From a virus, in the IMG/VR virus record IMGVR_UViG_3300006754_005499, positions 1 through 61,059 of that record: a DNA stretch of 61,059 nt. The stretch is one strand, 5' to 3'. This document shows positions 1-8,360 of this stretch, one piece after another. The notes under the pieces are model-generated. The model worked only from the letters and a program-made list of their open reading frames with translations. It was not told where the DNA came from and searched no databases. How positions within the stretch are numbered: the first letter of the stretch is position 1; each line of letters starts with the position of its first letter. The translations under genes and the position numbers were made by a program.

Positions 1-909
1 AAGTTTTCGCATCATCATGTTCCACCGGATTGGGTCTTCATGGGCTGCGGCTCGGACGAGGCCCCATAAATATGCTGAGTTGGTTTTAGTATATGTTCTC
101 TTAGTAGCGTCCGTCATATATTGATCTGTCTCATGCTCTGTCTGGCGGACGATCGGAAGGTCGCGAGGGTGTGGGGTCTCTCCCGGTGCATATGGCTGAG
201 ATCGCCAAGGCGGGCGGCGCTGCTGCCACTGCTGATTTGCTTTCCTCAAAAAATCAAGAGGAGGATAATAAGGATATGAATTACCATGCGTGGGCGTCGC
301 GGCTCGTTTCCGATTAGCGCGTTTGTACCTCGCCTCCCTTTCGGATTCAAGCATCTCGTCTGAGAAAAGCTTCTCAACATATTCTTTATATTCATCGTCA
401 GGGATATCTTGCGAAGTGTATATCAAAGGGAGACCTTCCATCACTTTAAATAACAGGATGTAAGGTTCATTTTGAGCAAATGGCAGTGTCCCGTCTGCAA
501 GTTGCCTAAAGATACTCTGGTTGAGGGGGTAAGAATATATTCCATAGGGAGTGTTATATTGGGAAGACGGGTTGACGCCAAACTTGAACTGTGGGCCGTG
601 TTTTGATTGTCGAGTGCCGGCACTAACATCTTTTGCAGGACCCAGTTTAGGATCCGCTACCATCTGATTGGACCATGAAGCGGCCTTCTTCTTTACCGGG
701 GAGACGTCTCGCTCTCCAACTCCACCAAAGTGAACAAAATGAGTTGCTTTCTCGTCATCAGGAGTAACGTATTGTTTCAAGACATCGAGAGTCCCACCCA
801 TTTCTCCTGATTCCAGCGGGTAAGGACCTTCAAGCCCTTCTTCCTTCCAACGAGTGGCCATTTCATCAATTTTGATATATTTGTGCCACTTTTTAAGATA
901 TGGTTTCAT
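1..909 (-). CDS. hypothetical protein, partial (runs off left edge)
   Basis: The frame is open from an ATG at 909 to the left edge, giving 303 codons without a stop; the C-terminus lies outside the window. The ATG overlaps the stop of the upstream HAD gene as ATGA, which supports this start and translational coupling. The protein opens with a Trp/Tyr-containing helix (W8, Y11, I12) followed by a basic, soluble body. A conserved-looking segment near residues 114-130 reads NTPYGIYSYPL; I remember similar strings from uncultured phage proteins but cannot assign a function. Residues after about 205 are rich in Arg, Gln and Pro. The N-terminal spacing of M1, W8, Y11 and a hydrophobic residue 12 is shared with the next gene upstream. 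No catalytic motif is recognised. Confidence 0.8.
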   Translation of the reverse strand, partial: MKPYLKKWHKYIKIDEMATRWKEEGLEGPYPLESGEMGGTLDVLKQYVTPDDEKATHFVHFGGVGERDVSPVKKKAASWSNQMVADPKLGPAKDVSAGTRQSKHGPQFKFGVNPSSQYNTPYGIYSYPLNQSIFRQLADGTLPFAQNEPYILLFKVMEGLPLIYTSQDIPDDEYKEYVEKLFSDEMLESEREARYKRANRKRAATPTHGNSYPYYPPLDFLRKANQQWQQRRPPWRSQPYAPGETPHPRDLPIVRQTEHETDQYMTDATKRTYTKTNSAYLWGLVRAAAHEDPIRWNMMMRKL

Positions 910-1616
910 TCTGGCGTCTCCTCCGGTGGCTCGGCACCCACTCCCAGGCCTGCTAGCTCTTTCAAAGTATCCGTCATCGAAGTGTGTAGAATACCGATGC
1001 CGCCGGCTTGCTCCCACAACGCAATTTTTTCAGGAGTGTCGTCGATAAGTACATTTGGTGTACCAGAATCACCGACCGCATATTTGAATTTATCTCTCTC
1101 GACGATGACACGTTCCAAAGGCAACCCTAAATTCTCTTCATTCTGCACCCACAACTCTTTTCCCTCATGGGAAGCTTGACCATGCATAGGCGATGTCAAA
1201 ATAACAGGTGGAGGCTCAACATCTTTGACTAGTTCCCAAAGCACGCGTCCGTCAGGTTCAATCCAGTTCAGTTCAGACCAGAACTGCAAATCATCCTGAA
1301 GTCTGGGATACATATAATTTCTCACGGCGTTTATTCTGTTTGGCGATTTCTTGTCAAAATCCTCTGCGGTGATTTTCCAATCTTCCTGATTCTGTGGATC
1401 TCTGCCAAGTTCCTCTAAGGCCCTAGCCATTTTATCATACCTCTTCTTAAGACGCTCAGGGACGCTCTCAGGGGCCTTTAAATCGATGTTAATGGCCTCT
1501 GTAGCACCACGCTGAAAATCGACAAGTACTCCGTCTAAATCGACGTAAAGCTGAAAAGGAGTAATGCCAGTTCCCTCGCCCAAGTATGCACGCCAATTTT
1601 CAAAAAAAAGCTGCAT
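906..1616 (-). CDS. HAD-family phosphatase, 5'(3')-deoxyribonucleotidase-like
   Basis: This is probably a phosphatase of the haloacid dehalogenase superfamily; phage members often act on nucleoside monophosphates or DNA/RNA ends. With the start at 1616 (236 aa), motif I is YVDLDGVLVD (D26 nucleophile, D28), motif II is near T141 in VILTSP, and motif IV is VLIDD (D192/D193) before an Ala/Gly-rich helix. The frame could begin upstream at 1691, but that would overlap the resolvase gene by 67 nt. The ATG at 1616 lies 8 nt after the resolvase stop and gives a protein starting with the pattern M-x6-W-x2-Y-L seen in the downstream gene. No clear Shine-Dalgarno precedes it. The DxDGVLxD form resembles deoxy-pyrimidine 5'-nucleotidases, but the substrate is inferred only. 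The tail is acidic and Pro-rich. Confidence 0.75.
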   Translation of the reverse strand: MQLFFENWRAYLGEGTGITPFQLYVDLDGVLVDFQRGATEAINIDLKAPESVPERLKKRYDKMARALEELGRDPQNQEDWKITAEDFDKKSPNRINAVRNYMYPRLQDDLQFWSELNWIEPDGRVLWELVKDVEPPPVILTSPMHGQASHEGKELWVQNEENLGLPLERVIVERDKFKYAVGDSGTPNVLIDDTPEKIALWEQAGGIGILHTSMTDTLKELAGLGVGAEPPEETPE

Positions 1617-1624
1617 ACCAGTAA

Positions 1625-2161
1625 CTAGTTCCCACTTTCCCATTTCTTCAGACCTGCTCTCGCAATAATGATCGAGTCCGATCGATCCCAAGAGCCCGGT
1701 TTTGGATTACCGTGTTTTGTATATTCTATACTGAAACTTGGTTCGTTGTCAAGAAGATACTCCAAGACGACTTCCTTGGCTTTGCGACCCCTTTCGACCT
1801 TGATACCGCACAGCTTTCGGGCTGATGAAGCTCCAATAAATTCTGGTTGCAAACCAAAAACCTTGTAACACGTAAAACTAACGATGCCGTTGAATTTGGC
1901 AAGAGTTGATAAAGTTTTAGCTGATGAGAATCCGGACTTAAAGGTTTGTAAGGATTCCTCCACATAAACCTTTTCGATATTGTATCCTCTCCTCACCTTT
2001 ACGTCTTTCAGTTTATTTTCAATGAAAATTGCCTTATCCCATAAAGTAGGGAAGCGCTTCTTATTCCTGGTATCCCAAGATTCGCAAAATAATATTTCTC
2101 CGTTCTTGTCAACAACAGTTGCGCCTGTTATTGACGTAGAGACGTCTAGTCCTAAAATCAT
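1625..2161 (-). CDS. RuvC-like Holliday junction resolvase / RNase H-fold endonuclease
   Basis: Predicted to cleave branched DNA during late recombination and packaging. The 178-aa protein has the RuvC/RNase H acidic set: D6 in LGLDVSTSITG on strand 1, E68/E69 in VYVEES, and D159 plus D162 near the C-terminus (WDRSDSIIIA). K127/K129 precede the last helix pair in the way seen in RuvC-type phage enzymes. Length is typical (RuvC is about 170 aa). The start overlaps the stop of the upstream structural gene as ATGA, so it is co-translated with tail genes. In T4 this job is done by the unrelated endonuclease VII, so this would be a non-homologous replacement. An alternative is a RuvC-fold nuclease with another DNA-repair role. 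Confidence 0.75.
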   Translation of the reverse strand: MILGLDVSTSITGATVVDKNGEILFCESWDTRNKKRFPTLWDKAIFIENKLKDVKVRRGYNIEKVYVEESLQTFKSGFSSAKTLSTLAKFNGIVSFTCYKVFGLQPEFIGASSARKLCGIKVERGRKAKEVVLEYLLDNEPSFSIEYTKHGNPKPGSWDRSDSIIIARAGLKKWESGN

Positions 2162-3378
2162 ATATCCAATTTTAATTTAAATGTAAATTCTCTAGAAGCA
2201 GTTTTCTTCACTGGGTTTGCCAACTTGGCCACTCCAATCAAGTTCTTGTCTTCATCATATATCCCGACCCGGCTTATGTATGTGATCTTTTCATATGACT
2301 GATCATAACCGGTGAAAGAACTGCTTGCAATATTCTTAATCGCCACCTGTGGGTCCTCGTAGTAACCCCCGCTGGAAGTGGCCGGTGTGGCCGACTGAGT
2401 AATGTCCTGATAAGTGCGATTATTGGAATGTACAAGATGGTTGCGAGGAGCGCTTGCAAACATAGTAATCGTAGGTACATGCTGGGTACCATCAAACTTC
2501 ATATAGAAGCTAGAACTGACAGCGATATCAGTTTGTGTATTTGTGCCACCGAACGTGCCTACACCATTTGCAAAGTATGTCCAGTTGGGAGGAGAAGCAG
2601 CCCCAACATATGCTTCTGTGTGTGCTGGGCCCATCGCTGTACTATTTGCGGTCAAATCCCACGTTCCTGTGAGTACGCAGAAGCCCTCGTTATATAAGAC
2701 GACACCAGCCACGCTTCCCGAACCGTTGCTGCCGGTTGGTCCAACTTGAATAAGTTCACCGTTTTTCCCTGCGTCATGAAGCTCGCCCACTAGAGTCCCT
2801 GAAATAAAGAACTTAAGATTCATGGAACCCTTCTTGATTGAAGAGCCATAAAAAATAGAAGGGATGCTCACAAGGCCCAACTGTTGGGTTGCCTTATTCC
2901 AATGCAGATCTATACCCACCGACGAGCTAAAAGCATAATGAGGGCTCAAATAACGATAATAGTTTAATGTGTTCTCAAGCGATGTAATATGATTTGAACC
3001 TGTTGTTCGGGCAGCAGCATCTGTTACCGCGCCCCAATATTCTTTGGAGATGCTGGCCGATAAAGGATAGCTTCCGGTCAGGGTGTCGCCATAGGAGAAC
3101 TGGTTGAATGAGGTCGTAGTGATAGTGTTGAATGCGCCCTGAGACCCATCCTTGGTTATAAAGGGGTAGATTAGATTGCCCGCTGAGCGGTCAACATTCA
3201 TCTCATAAAGAGACACATATCCACGAGGAACGTGTTTTACGGGGTCTGTAAAGGCGCCAGATATAGCAGGGCTGTTGTTGTGTACAAGAGTTCTACCGTA
3301 AACATAGAAAGTACATTCAGGGTTTGTTTCAATTGTGTTGTTTAGGAGATCGCCATCGTTGAACTTGTATATATACAT
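2158..3378 (-). CDS. putative virion structural protein, paralogue of the next upstream gene
   Basis: A 406-aa protein rich in Ser, Thr, Gly, Asn and Tyr with alternating beta-type sequence, as in tail or fibre proteins. I do not recognise a named domain. It matches its upstream neighbour (3384-4535) at several points: an IKKGS block near the middle, a VAGVVLYNEGF stretch matching VAGLVFYQAGI, and the last 40 residues, where YISRVGIYDEDKNL matches YITTIGMYSADNEL and both end in a K-x-K/R-x-LD plus hydrophobic/aromatic residue. Spacing to the neighbour is 5 nt. Both probably form part of the distal tail or baseplate periphery. Confidence 0.7.
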   Translation of the reverse strand: MYIYKFNDGDLLNNTIETNPECTFYVYGRTLVHNNSPAISGAFTDPVKHVPRGYVSLYEMNVDRSAGNLIYPFITKDGSQGAFNTITTTSFNQFSYGDTLTGSYPLSASISKEYWGAVTDAAARTTGSNHITSLENTLNYYRYLSPHYAFSSSVGIDLHWNKATQQLGLVSIPSIFYGSSIKKGSMNLKFFISGTLVGELHDAGKNGELIQVGPTGSNGSGSVAGVVLYNEGFCVLTGTWDLTANSTAMGPAHTEAYVGAASPPNWTYFANGVGTFGGTNTQTDIAVSSSFYMKFDGTQHVPTITMFASAPRNHLVHSNNRTYQDITQSATPATSSGGYYEDPQVAIKNIASSSFTGYDQSYEKITYISRVGIYDEDKNLIGVAKLANPVKKTASREFTFKLKLDI

Positions 3379-3383
3379 TTCAC

Positions 3384-4535
3384 TTAATAATCTAAGCGCA
3401 CCCTCAGAGTAAGTTCTGTATTAGGATCTTTCTTAAGTGGTTCCGATATCTTTGCCATAGCCAGTAACTCGTTATCTGCTGAATACATGCCGATGGTAGT
3501 GATATACGAAAGGGGCAAGTCCGTAGTGTTATCTTTAACAACAATCTTGCTTTCACTGACATAGGTCGGGTTTGACGAATAGTTAAACTCGTTATGGTTA
3601 GCTCGGCAGAAGTAAATAGTCGAGTTCAGCTCAGTAGTGTTGTTAAAGCTGATGTTCTTCACTCGGCCTCTAAACCCATCTGCGGCGCCGGAGATCGACT
3701 GCGACGCAAAAAGCTGGATCATGTTTGAAGAACCGGTGATGGCGGAGCCGAAATAACCTCGGCCGCCGGAGCCGCTTCCAATCTGCGCCGGTTGGGCGCC
3801 ATATACATCCGGATATTCGCTATAGAATGCCACTGGTGAACTGAACACGCTTGCTGTGAGGACTACGATACCAGCTTGATAGAAAACAAGGCCAGCGACA
3901 TTACTGTTGGCTTTATCAGTGACAAGGAGCGCTGTCGAGGAGGTCAAAAGTAACCCATACTCGCCTGCGGGGGAGTTAACACGATAGTTATTCGCAGCAT
4001 TGTAATCAGAGATGGTCATGGAGGTAGAGTTATCAATCGCGCCGGTTGCGGAACTACCAGTATAGAGATCTATAGTGAATGAACCCTTCTTAATTTCGTC
4101 CTTCGTTAAGAGCCTAGAGAAGCTTAGGAAGAAAACCTCGGCTAGTCCATCTGAGCCGCCGGCGGTGTTACCGTCACGGTCAAAGCCACGAATAGCAGAA
4201 CCAGTAGCATTGTATCCCATGAGTACCTGAGCCATCTGATTGTAAATATTGATCTTTTTGGCTTGTTGGGTAACCTGGGTGGAGTCGGAAGAGGAGACAG
4301 GAGAGGAAGCGCTCATGCCAACTGTAATGTCTACGATATGATTAGCAGAAGAACTCAGATAAGGGTAGTCGTAAACTGATTGGAACATCCCGTGGCCAAA
4401 GTTCTTGATATTTGTTTCGGTATTCGTGATGTACGTACCTGACAAAATCGAACCCGTCATCGGGATTGCTTCATGCAATAGCGTTCTCGTGTTTGTGAGA
4501 TCGCTATTTAAAAAATTCTTAAATGTTGTTGCCAT
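3384..4535 (-). CDS. putative virion structural protein, paralogue of the next downstream gene
   Basis: A 383-aa Ser/Thr/Gly/Asn-rich protein of presumed beta structure. It shares with the 406-aa product of 2158-3378 a central IKKGS block, a VAGLVFYQAGI-type strand and a C-terminal module with YITTIGMYSADNEL and a final RVRLDY. The start has GCAGGCAACA just upstream and sits 15 nt after the stop of the preceding gene. It lies at the end of the tail-gene run and is flanked by structural genes on both sides, which is the main ground for calling it virion-associated. No enzymatic motif is visible. Confidence 0.7.
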   Translation of the reverse strand: MATTFKNFLNSDLTNTRTLLHEAIPMTGSILSGTYITNTETNIKNFGHGMFQSVYDYPYLSSSANHIVDITVGMSASSPVSSSDSTQVTQQAKKINIYNQMAQVLMGYNATGSAIRGFDRDGNTAGGSDGLAEVFFLSFSRLLTKDEIKKGSFTIDLYTGSSATGAIDNSTSMTISDYNAANNYRVNSPAGEYGLLLTSSTALLVTDKANSNVAGLVFYQAGIVVLTASVFSSPVAFYSEYPDVYGAQPAQIGSGSGGRGYFGSAITGSSNMIQLFASQSISGAADGFRGRVKNISFNNTTELNSTIYFCRANHNEFNYSSNPTYVSESKIVVKDNTTDLPLSYITTIGMYSADNELLAMAKISEPLKKDPNTELTLRVRLDY

Positions 4536-4550
4536 TGTTGCCTGCTTCCT

Positions 4551-5504
4551 TTATGCGTTATATACTTTTACGAACCTAACTGGCACATCAATGCGATAGC
4601 CAGTCTGTCCTCCTGTAATACGAACCGTTGAGTCAATATACTTCAAGCCTGTGTAGTTTGTGCCGGCGGTGCCGCCTGTCTTGACCGCTGTAGCTAAAAC
4701 ACTAGTAGTATCTGTGGAGCCGAGTCTATCAAAGAGAAACTCACTACTTTGAAGCTCCACTGAGGATTTGAGGCTGAAGGTAAGTCTCGTTCCGCGTGGG
4801 CCTGCAATGGGTGAGTTGGGGTTCTGGGAGGGGCCCCGCAAAGTCGTCGTTATCATGCTCCCTCCAACTTGGGAAATATAATAGCTAGCAATACTGTCAT
4901 CATCGATAAAAGATACAGGTTGGACGTCGCCGCCGTCGTTTGTCACCTGGCCAAGACGGTTATCAATTTCCATAATGTATTGGTTCTCGATCAAATCTGG
5001 ATCCAAAGCAAACGACGACGGAATCTCTGTTGTGTCAAGCCCTTGGTCCAAGACTATATCAAATACCGGATCCGTGTCGGGGCCCCGGATAACCGTCCCC
5101 ACCGTGTCGGCGGCGCCGACACATAGGGCGTTCACAGTATTGGTGTCGGCTGCAACGACCCAGGTTTGTAAATTAGTATTTCTGGCGGTGCCGGCGAGGA
5201 GTTCGTTGATCTCCATGATCGGCAGATAGAGTAAGTTGGTTCTGGCAATTGTCATAAGTTTTGATTTTAAAAATGACGTATTGTTGGTGAATGCCTCCAG
5301 AACTGGCGTTTGCAAAATCTCTAAATCATAATATGCGGATCCGCTAGCGTTCCCTTTGTCATACAAGCCATAGTTAATTTCATCATCACCTAAAGCAAAC
5401 TTTGCAATTCTAAACGAGCCGTCTCCGCGAGCAAGGCGCATGCGCCCCGTATCGGTTAAGACTGCGTCAAGAATTATATCCCCAGAGTTATCTAAAAATG
5501 CCAT
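4551..5504 (-). CDS. putative virion structural protein with LTDTGRxxLARG N-terminal module
   Basis: A 317-aa protein. Its first 45 residues include VLTDTGRMRLARGDGSF and end in KFALGDDEINY, a form I know from presumed structural proteins of uncultured T4-like phages. The same pattern, LTTHGKRLLSEGKFKP leading to FFDDDIIY, opens the 340-aa product of 13003-14025, so the two share an N-terminal module. The rest is mixed beta/coil with no enzymatic motif. The ATG is preceded by GGAGAT about 7 nt upstream. It follows one of the few real gaps of the window (5505-5576), so it may start a transcript. Confidence 0.7.
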   Translation of the reverse strand: MAFLDNSGDIILDAVLTDTGRMRLARGDGSFRIAKFALGDDEINYGLYDKGNASGSAYYDLEILQTPVLEAFTNNTSFLKSKLMTIARTNLLYLPIMEINELLAGTARNTNLQTWVVAADTNTVNALCVGAADTVGTVIRGPDTDPVFDIVLDQGLDTTEIPSSFALDPDLIENQYIMEIDNRLGQVTNDGGDVQPVSFIDDDSIASYYISQVGGSMITTTLRGPSQNPNSPIAGPRGTRLTFSLKSSVELQSSEFLFDRLGSTDTTSVLATAVKTGGTAGTNYTGLKYIDSTVRITGGQTGYRIDVPVRFVKVYNA

Positions 5505-5576
5505 ACTGTATCTCCATTATACTGTTTATAATTAGTGTTTTTTAATAAATAGTGCTTCTTTTTATCAAAAGGCATC
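5505..5576 (-). promoter_or_regulatory. intergenic region, possible promoter for 4551-5504
   Basis: A 72-nt AT-rich gap in otherwise abutting genes. Read on the minus strand it holds TATAAACA (plus-strand 5523-5530), one mismatch from the T4 late -10 element TATAAATA, then TATAAT, then the ribosome site GGAGAT before the ATG. The stretch AAACAGTATAATGGAGA (5511-5527) recurs with one change upstream of the rmlB-like gene at 41363-41379. The promoter role is inference: the TATAAT lies only 11 nt from the ATG, so of the two boxes TATAAACA is better placed. No convincing terminator hairpin is visible. Confidence 0.35.
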
Positions 5577-8360
5577 TTATTCTTCACCCTTCTTGGTCAA
5601 GTTAACACCCAGGTTCACATCAAACTTTCTCCCGGTTGCTCGCGAGGTAAATCGTAGTTTAAAAGTTCGCCCCCAAACACTCGGGATATTCATGCCCACC
5701 TCTATATCTTGTAAATCAATATCTTTCGTTGACTCCGGCATTGGCACCCCTTCTAGTACCGTGGCCAATTGATCGGGCGTTATCATTTGGTTTGCATAGT
5801 TGGGGGCAATCTGTATATATCTCCTCATATCTCGTGAGGGTATTCTTGTGAGCCCAGAGGGCGCCAACGGAACGATGCGAATGGACGGCATTATGATACC
5901 ATCATTGTTGACCATGCGAACCTCGTAAAGTTCGGTAGGGTTAGAAATAAAACCATGGTAATCCACAGTTCGAGCCGTGTAGTAATAATACTTATTAGGC
6001 TCGATGTAATCTACCAAAGAGCGAGAATCATACCTACTACCACGATAGGTCGTATCGAGAGGAGAAGTTTCTAGCTCTGCGCCTGCAAACTCTTCATATG
6101 AAGATGGCCAGTGTTCTAGGCGATATATCTGAAACTCCTTCGCTATGTCGTCACCAGTGAACCTGACGACCTCCTGTCCTCGGTCATTCCTCAAGTTTCC
6201 CTGGGTCTCCCTGACTCTAGAAAACTTATCCAAATCGTTGTTATCCCCATCGACCTCAATCGGGACGCCAGGGGCGACAAATTCGCCAAAAGAATTATTA
6301 ATGTTGAACAACACTCTGTCATCTTTGCCCTTGTAAGGAACAAGATGAACCTCAGGCGGGGGCGGAGGATCGTCGACCACGCGGGCAGATAATGACTCGC
6401 CATAGTCGACTTCGCACAACTTTATATTAGGTACCACGATCGTGCGCAAAAAAGCCGAACCGTTAGGGAAGGACTGCACGTCGGCGCCCGGTTGGGGCAT
6501 GCGCCAGGCGCCTGGGGAGTTGATCTGCCTCGCGGGGAGGTGGGCGGCGACCCCCGGTGTCTCGTCAAAGTAAACACGGCTTCCGAAAACAAGAACCAGT
6601 TGTTTAATTCGGTATTCATAAAGTCGGTTATAACGCACCTGTGTGTCGATATATTTTATAACGTCTAATTTATTAGAGTTTGGGATGATTGTCTTTGAAA
6701 TAAGTTGCGAAGCGGCGGCCGATCGGTACTTACAAATCTCATAGCCAACCACCTCGGAGTATGCAGGTGTGCCAGAAAGTATATCAAAAAAAGTACGCTT
6801 GTTAGCTTCGTAAGTCTGTTCTAATTTAGCTGAGGTCATCGCGGACGCTATTGTCTTGTAAAGCTCGTCGTTGTTCATTTCGTTGTAGATGCGATCGCCT
6901 GTAGGTCCATAGATAACTACATTGCTAATTTGTGCATCAGGGCCTGTGAGGGGAGCAAGGTAGTCATCTTTAAAGGTTGAAGCGTTAAAGGGCAGCGTAC
7001 GTACGGAGTTAAACGCAGGGCGTGACGCTGTCAACAACGGGGAATCTACATCCTGAGTCGTCTGTTGTTTTTGAACGATACGTACCATTCGAGTCGAGGA
7101 GGGTCGAACGCCAGGGAGAGGAGGTTCTGGGTCTAACATCCTCGGAAGAATGAAATTGTTAATTTTGAGTTCCGACATCGTTTCCACGAAACTAGTGTCG
7201 GTACTGGTGTTCATTTCCACTTCGACGTGCATCGGGAAGAGATTCCTTTTCTCATGAGAGCTTTTTAACAGGTTATAGGAGTCATTAGCAAAATAAACAT
7301 TCTTATAATCATCGGACAGTTCGCTCAAATCACTTAAATTATCATTCTCCGCCATGGCAGAAACCGCAGTTGCATACTTCTGGAAGTATTGCCCCTCATC
7401 AACATCGCTAACCTTAATATTATCCTCAACTTGGTCAACCATAATTCCATCAATCCGACCGTTTAAAGTAATCAGTTGGTTAAAAATTGAATTATCCGCG
7501 TCTCTAAATTGTCCCGAAGCTTCTGAGGTGAATGCGTACAAACTTGGTAAAGCAGTGTCGCTTAAGCTATGATTTGCTATGTTTTCCTCGTACGAGGGTA
7601 CTAAATAACTGTATTCGGGCTTCACTGATAAATAGAACGGGTTGTTCACCAACACAGCATTCATATCAGAAGGTAGAAGCGGACTCGGTGTCTCAAACAC
7701 GAAGTCATCAAAATACATTCCTTCACGTAGAGTACCCATATAGGAAGGGAACCCATCATGTCTATCCCATTCCTGGGTAGCGACGTTAAAATCGCCAAGT
7801 CTTGTGGTTTTAAGAGCTTTTGAAAACAAATAATTATGAGCAGTTTCGCCCGGGTTTTGCTCTTGCACCAACTCATTAATGGAGATACCCAACACTCTTA
7901 ATTCTAAATCTTGTACATCTCCTTTAACTGTCTGTGCATGGACGTGGCCGTCGCCCTCGCGCACCCCTAGAGAATAGGCCGGGGCCCAAACAGGCGTTGG
8001 GCCAGTAAAGCCCGTTGAAATATCTGGGGAGCGGGGGAAATCAACTGACTTAAGGGTCATATCGCGTCCGTGGAGCGTCCCCTCGCTTGTACGGAGGGCT
8101 CCCGGGGCGCCGGGGCGTTCGGCTGCGTTATGGATGGTCTGCATATCGACAGCCTTGTGCCACATCTCGTTGGTGTTACGGTGATGAGAGTCTTCACCAG
8201 TAAAATAACTACCAAAATATTCCCTAATCGAGAGGGCTGCCCGTTGGTTTGCTTCTCCAAACCCCAGGGGGCGATAGTATCTACTTCGAGAGTTGGTTTT
8301 ACTTGGGCTCTTAAAAATAAGCTCTGGAAAATATGTAGTAATATTAGATTTATAGGGCAT
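5577..8360 (-). CDS. large putative virion structural protein with Fn3-like segment
   Basis: A 927-aa protein, most of it without recognisable domains. Residues around 740-825 have the look of a fibronectin type III or related beta-sandwich: IYRLEHWP at its start, then YYYYTARTVDYHG, then ELYEVRMV. A short Pro run (DDPPPPPEV) near residue 665 may be a hinge. The first 30 residues are rich in basic and aromatic residues. The ATG overlaps the stop of the 1,546-aa gene upstream by one base (TAATG). Its size and position between two other large presumed structural genes argue for a tail-tip or baseplate component. No catalytic motif found. Confidence 0.7.
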   Translation of the reverse strand: MPYKSNITTYFPELIFKSPSKTNSRSRYYRPLGFGEANQRAALSIREYFGSYFTGEDSHHRNTNEMWHKAVDMQTIHNAAERPGAPGALRTSEGTLHGRDMTLKSVDFPRSPDISTGFTGPTPVWAPAYSLGVREGDGHVHAQTVKGDVQDLELRVLGISINELVQEQNPGETAHNYLFSKALKTTRLGDFNVATQEWDRHDGFPSYMGTLREGMYFDDFVFETPSPLLPSDMNAVLVNNPFYLSVKPEYSYLVPSYEENIANHSLSDTALPSLYAFTSEASGQFRDADNSIFNQLITLNGRIDGIMVDQVEDNIKVSDVDEGQYFQKYATAVSAMAENDNLSDLSELSDDYKNVYFANDSYNLLKSSHEKRNLFPMHVEVEMNTSTDTSFVETMSELKINNFILPRMLDPEPPLPGVRPSSTRMVRIVQKQQTTQDVDSPLLTASRPAFNSVRTLPFNASTFKDDYLAPLTGPDAQISNVVIYGPTGDRIYNEMNNDELYKTIASAMTSAKLEQTYEANKRTFFDILSGTPAYSEVVGYEICKYRSAAASQLISKTIIPNSNKLDVIKYIDTQVRYNRLYEYRIKQLVLVFGSRVYFDETPGVAAHLPARQINSPGAWRMPQPGADVQSFPNGSAFLRTIVVPNIKLCEVDYGESLSARVVDDPPPPPEVHLVPYKGKDDRVLFNINNSFGEFVAPGVPIEVDGDNNDLDKFSRVRETQGNLRNDRGQEVVRFTGDDIAKEFQIYRLEHWPSSYEEFAGAELETSPLDTTYRGSRYDSRSLVDYIEPNKYYYYTARTVDYHGFISNPTELYEVRMVNNDGIIMPSIRIVPLAPSGLTRIPSRDMRRYIQIAPNYANQMITPDQLATVLEGVPMPESTKDIDLQDIEVGMNIPSVWGRTFKLRFTSRATGRKFDVNLGVNLTKKGEE

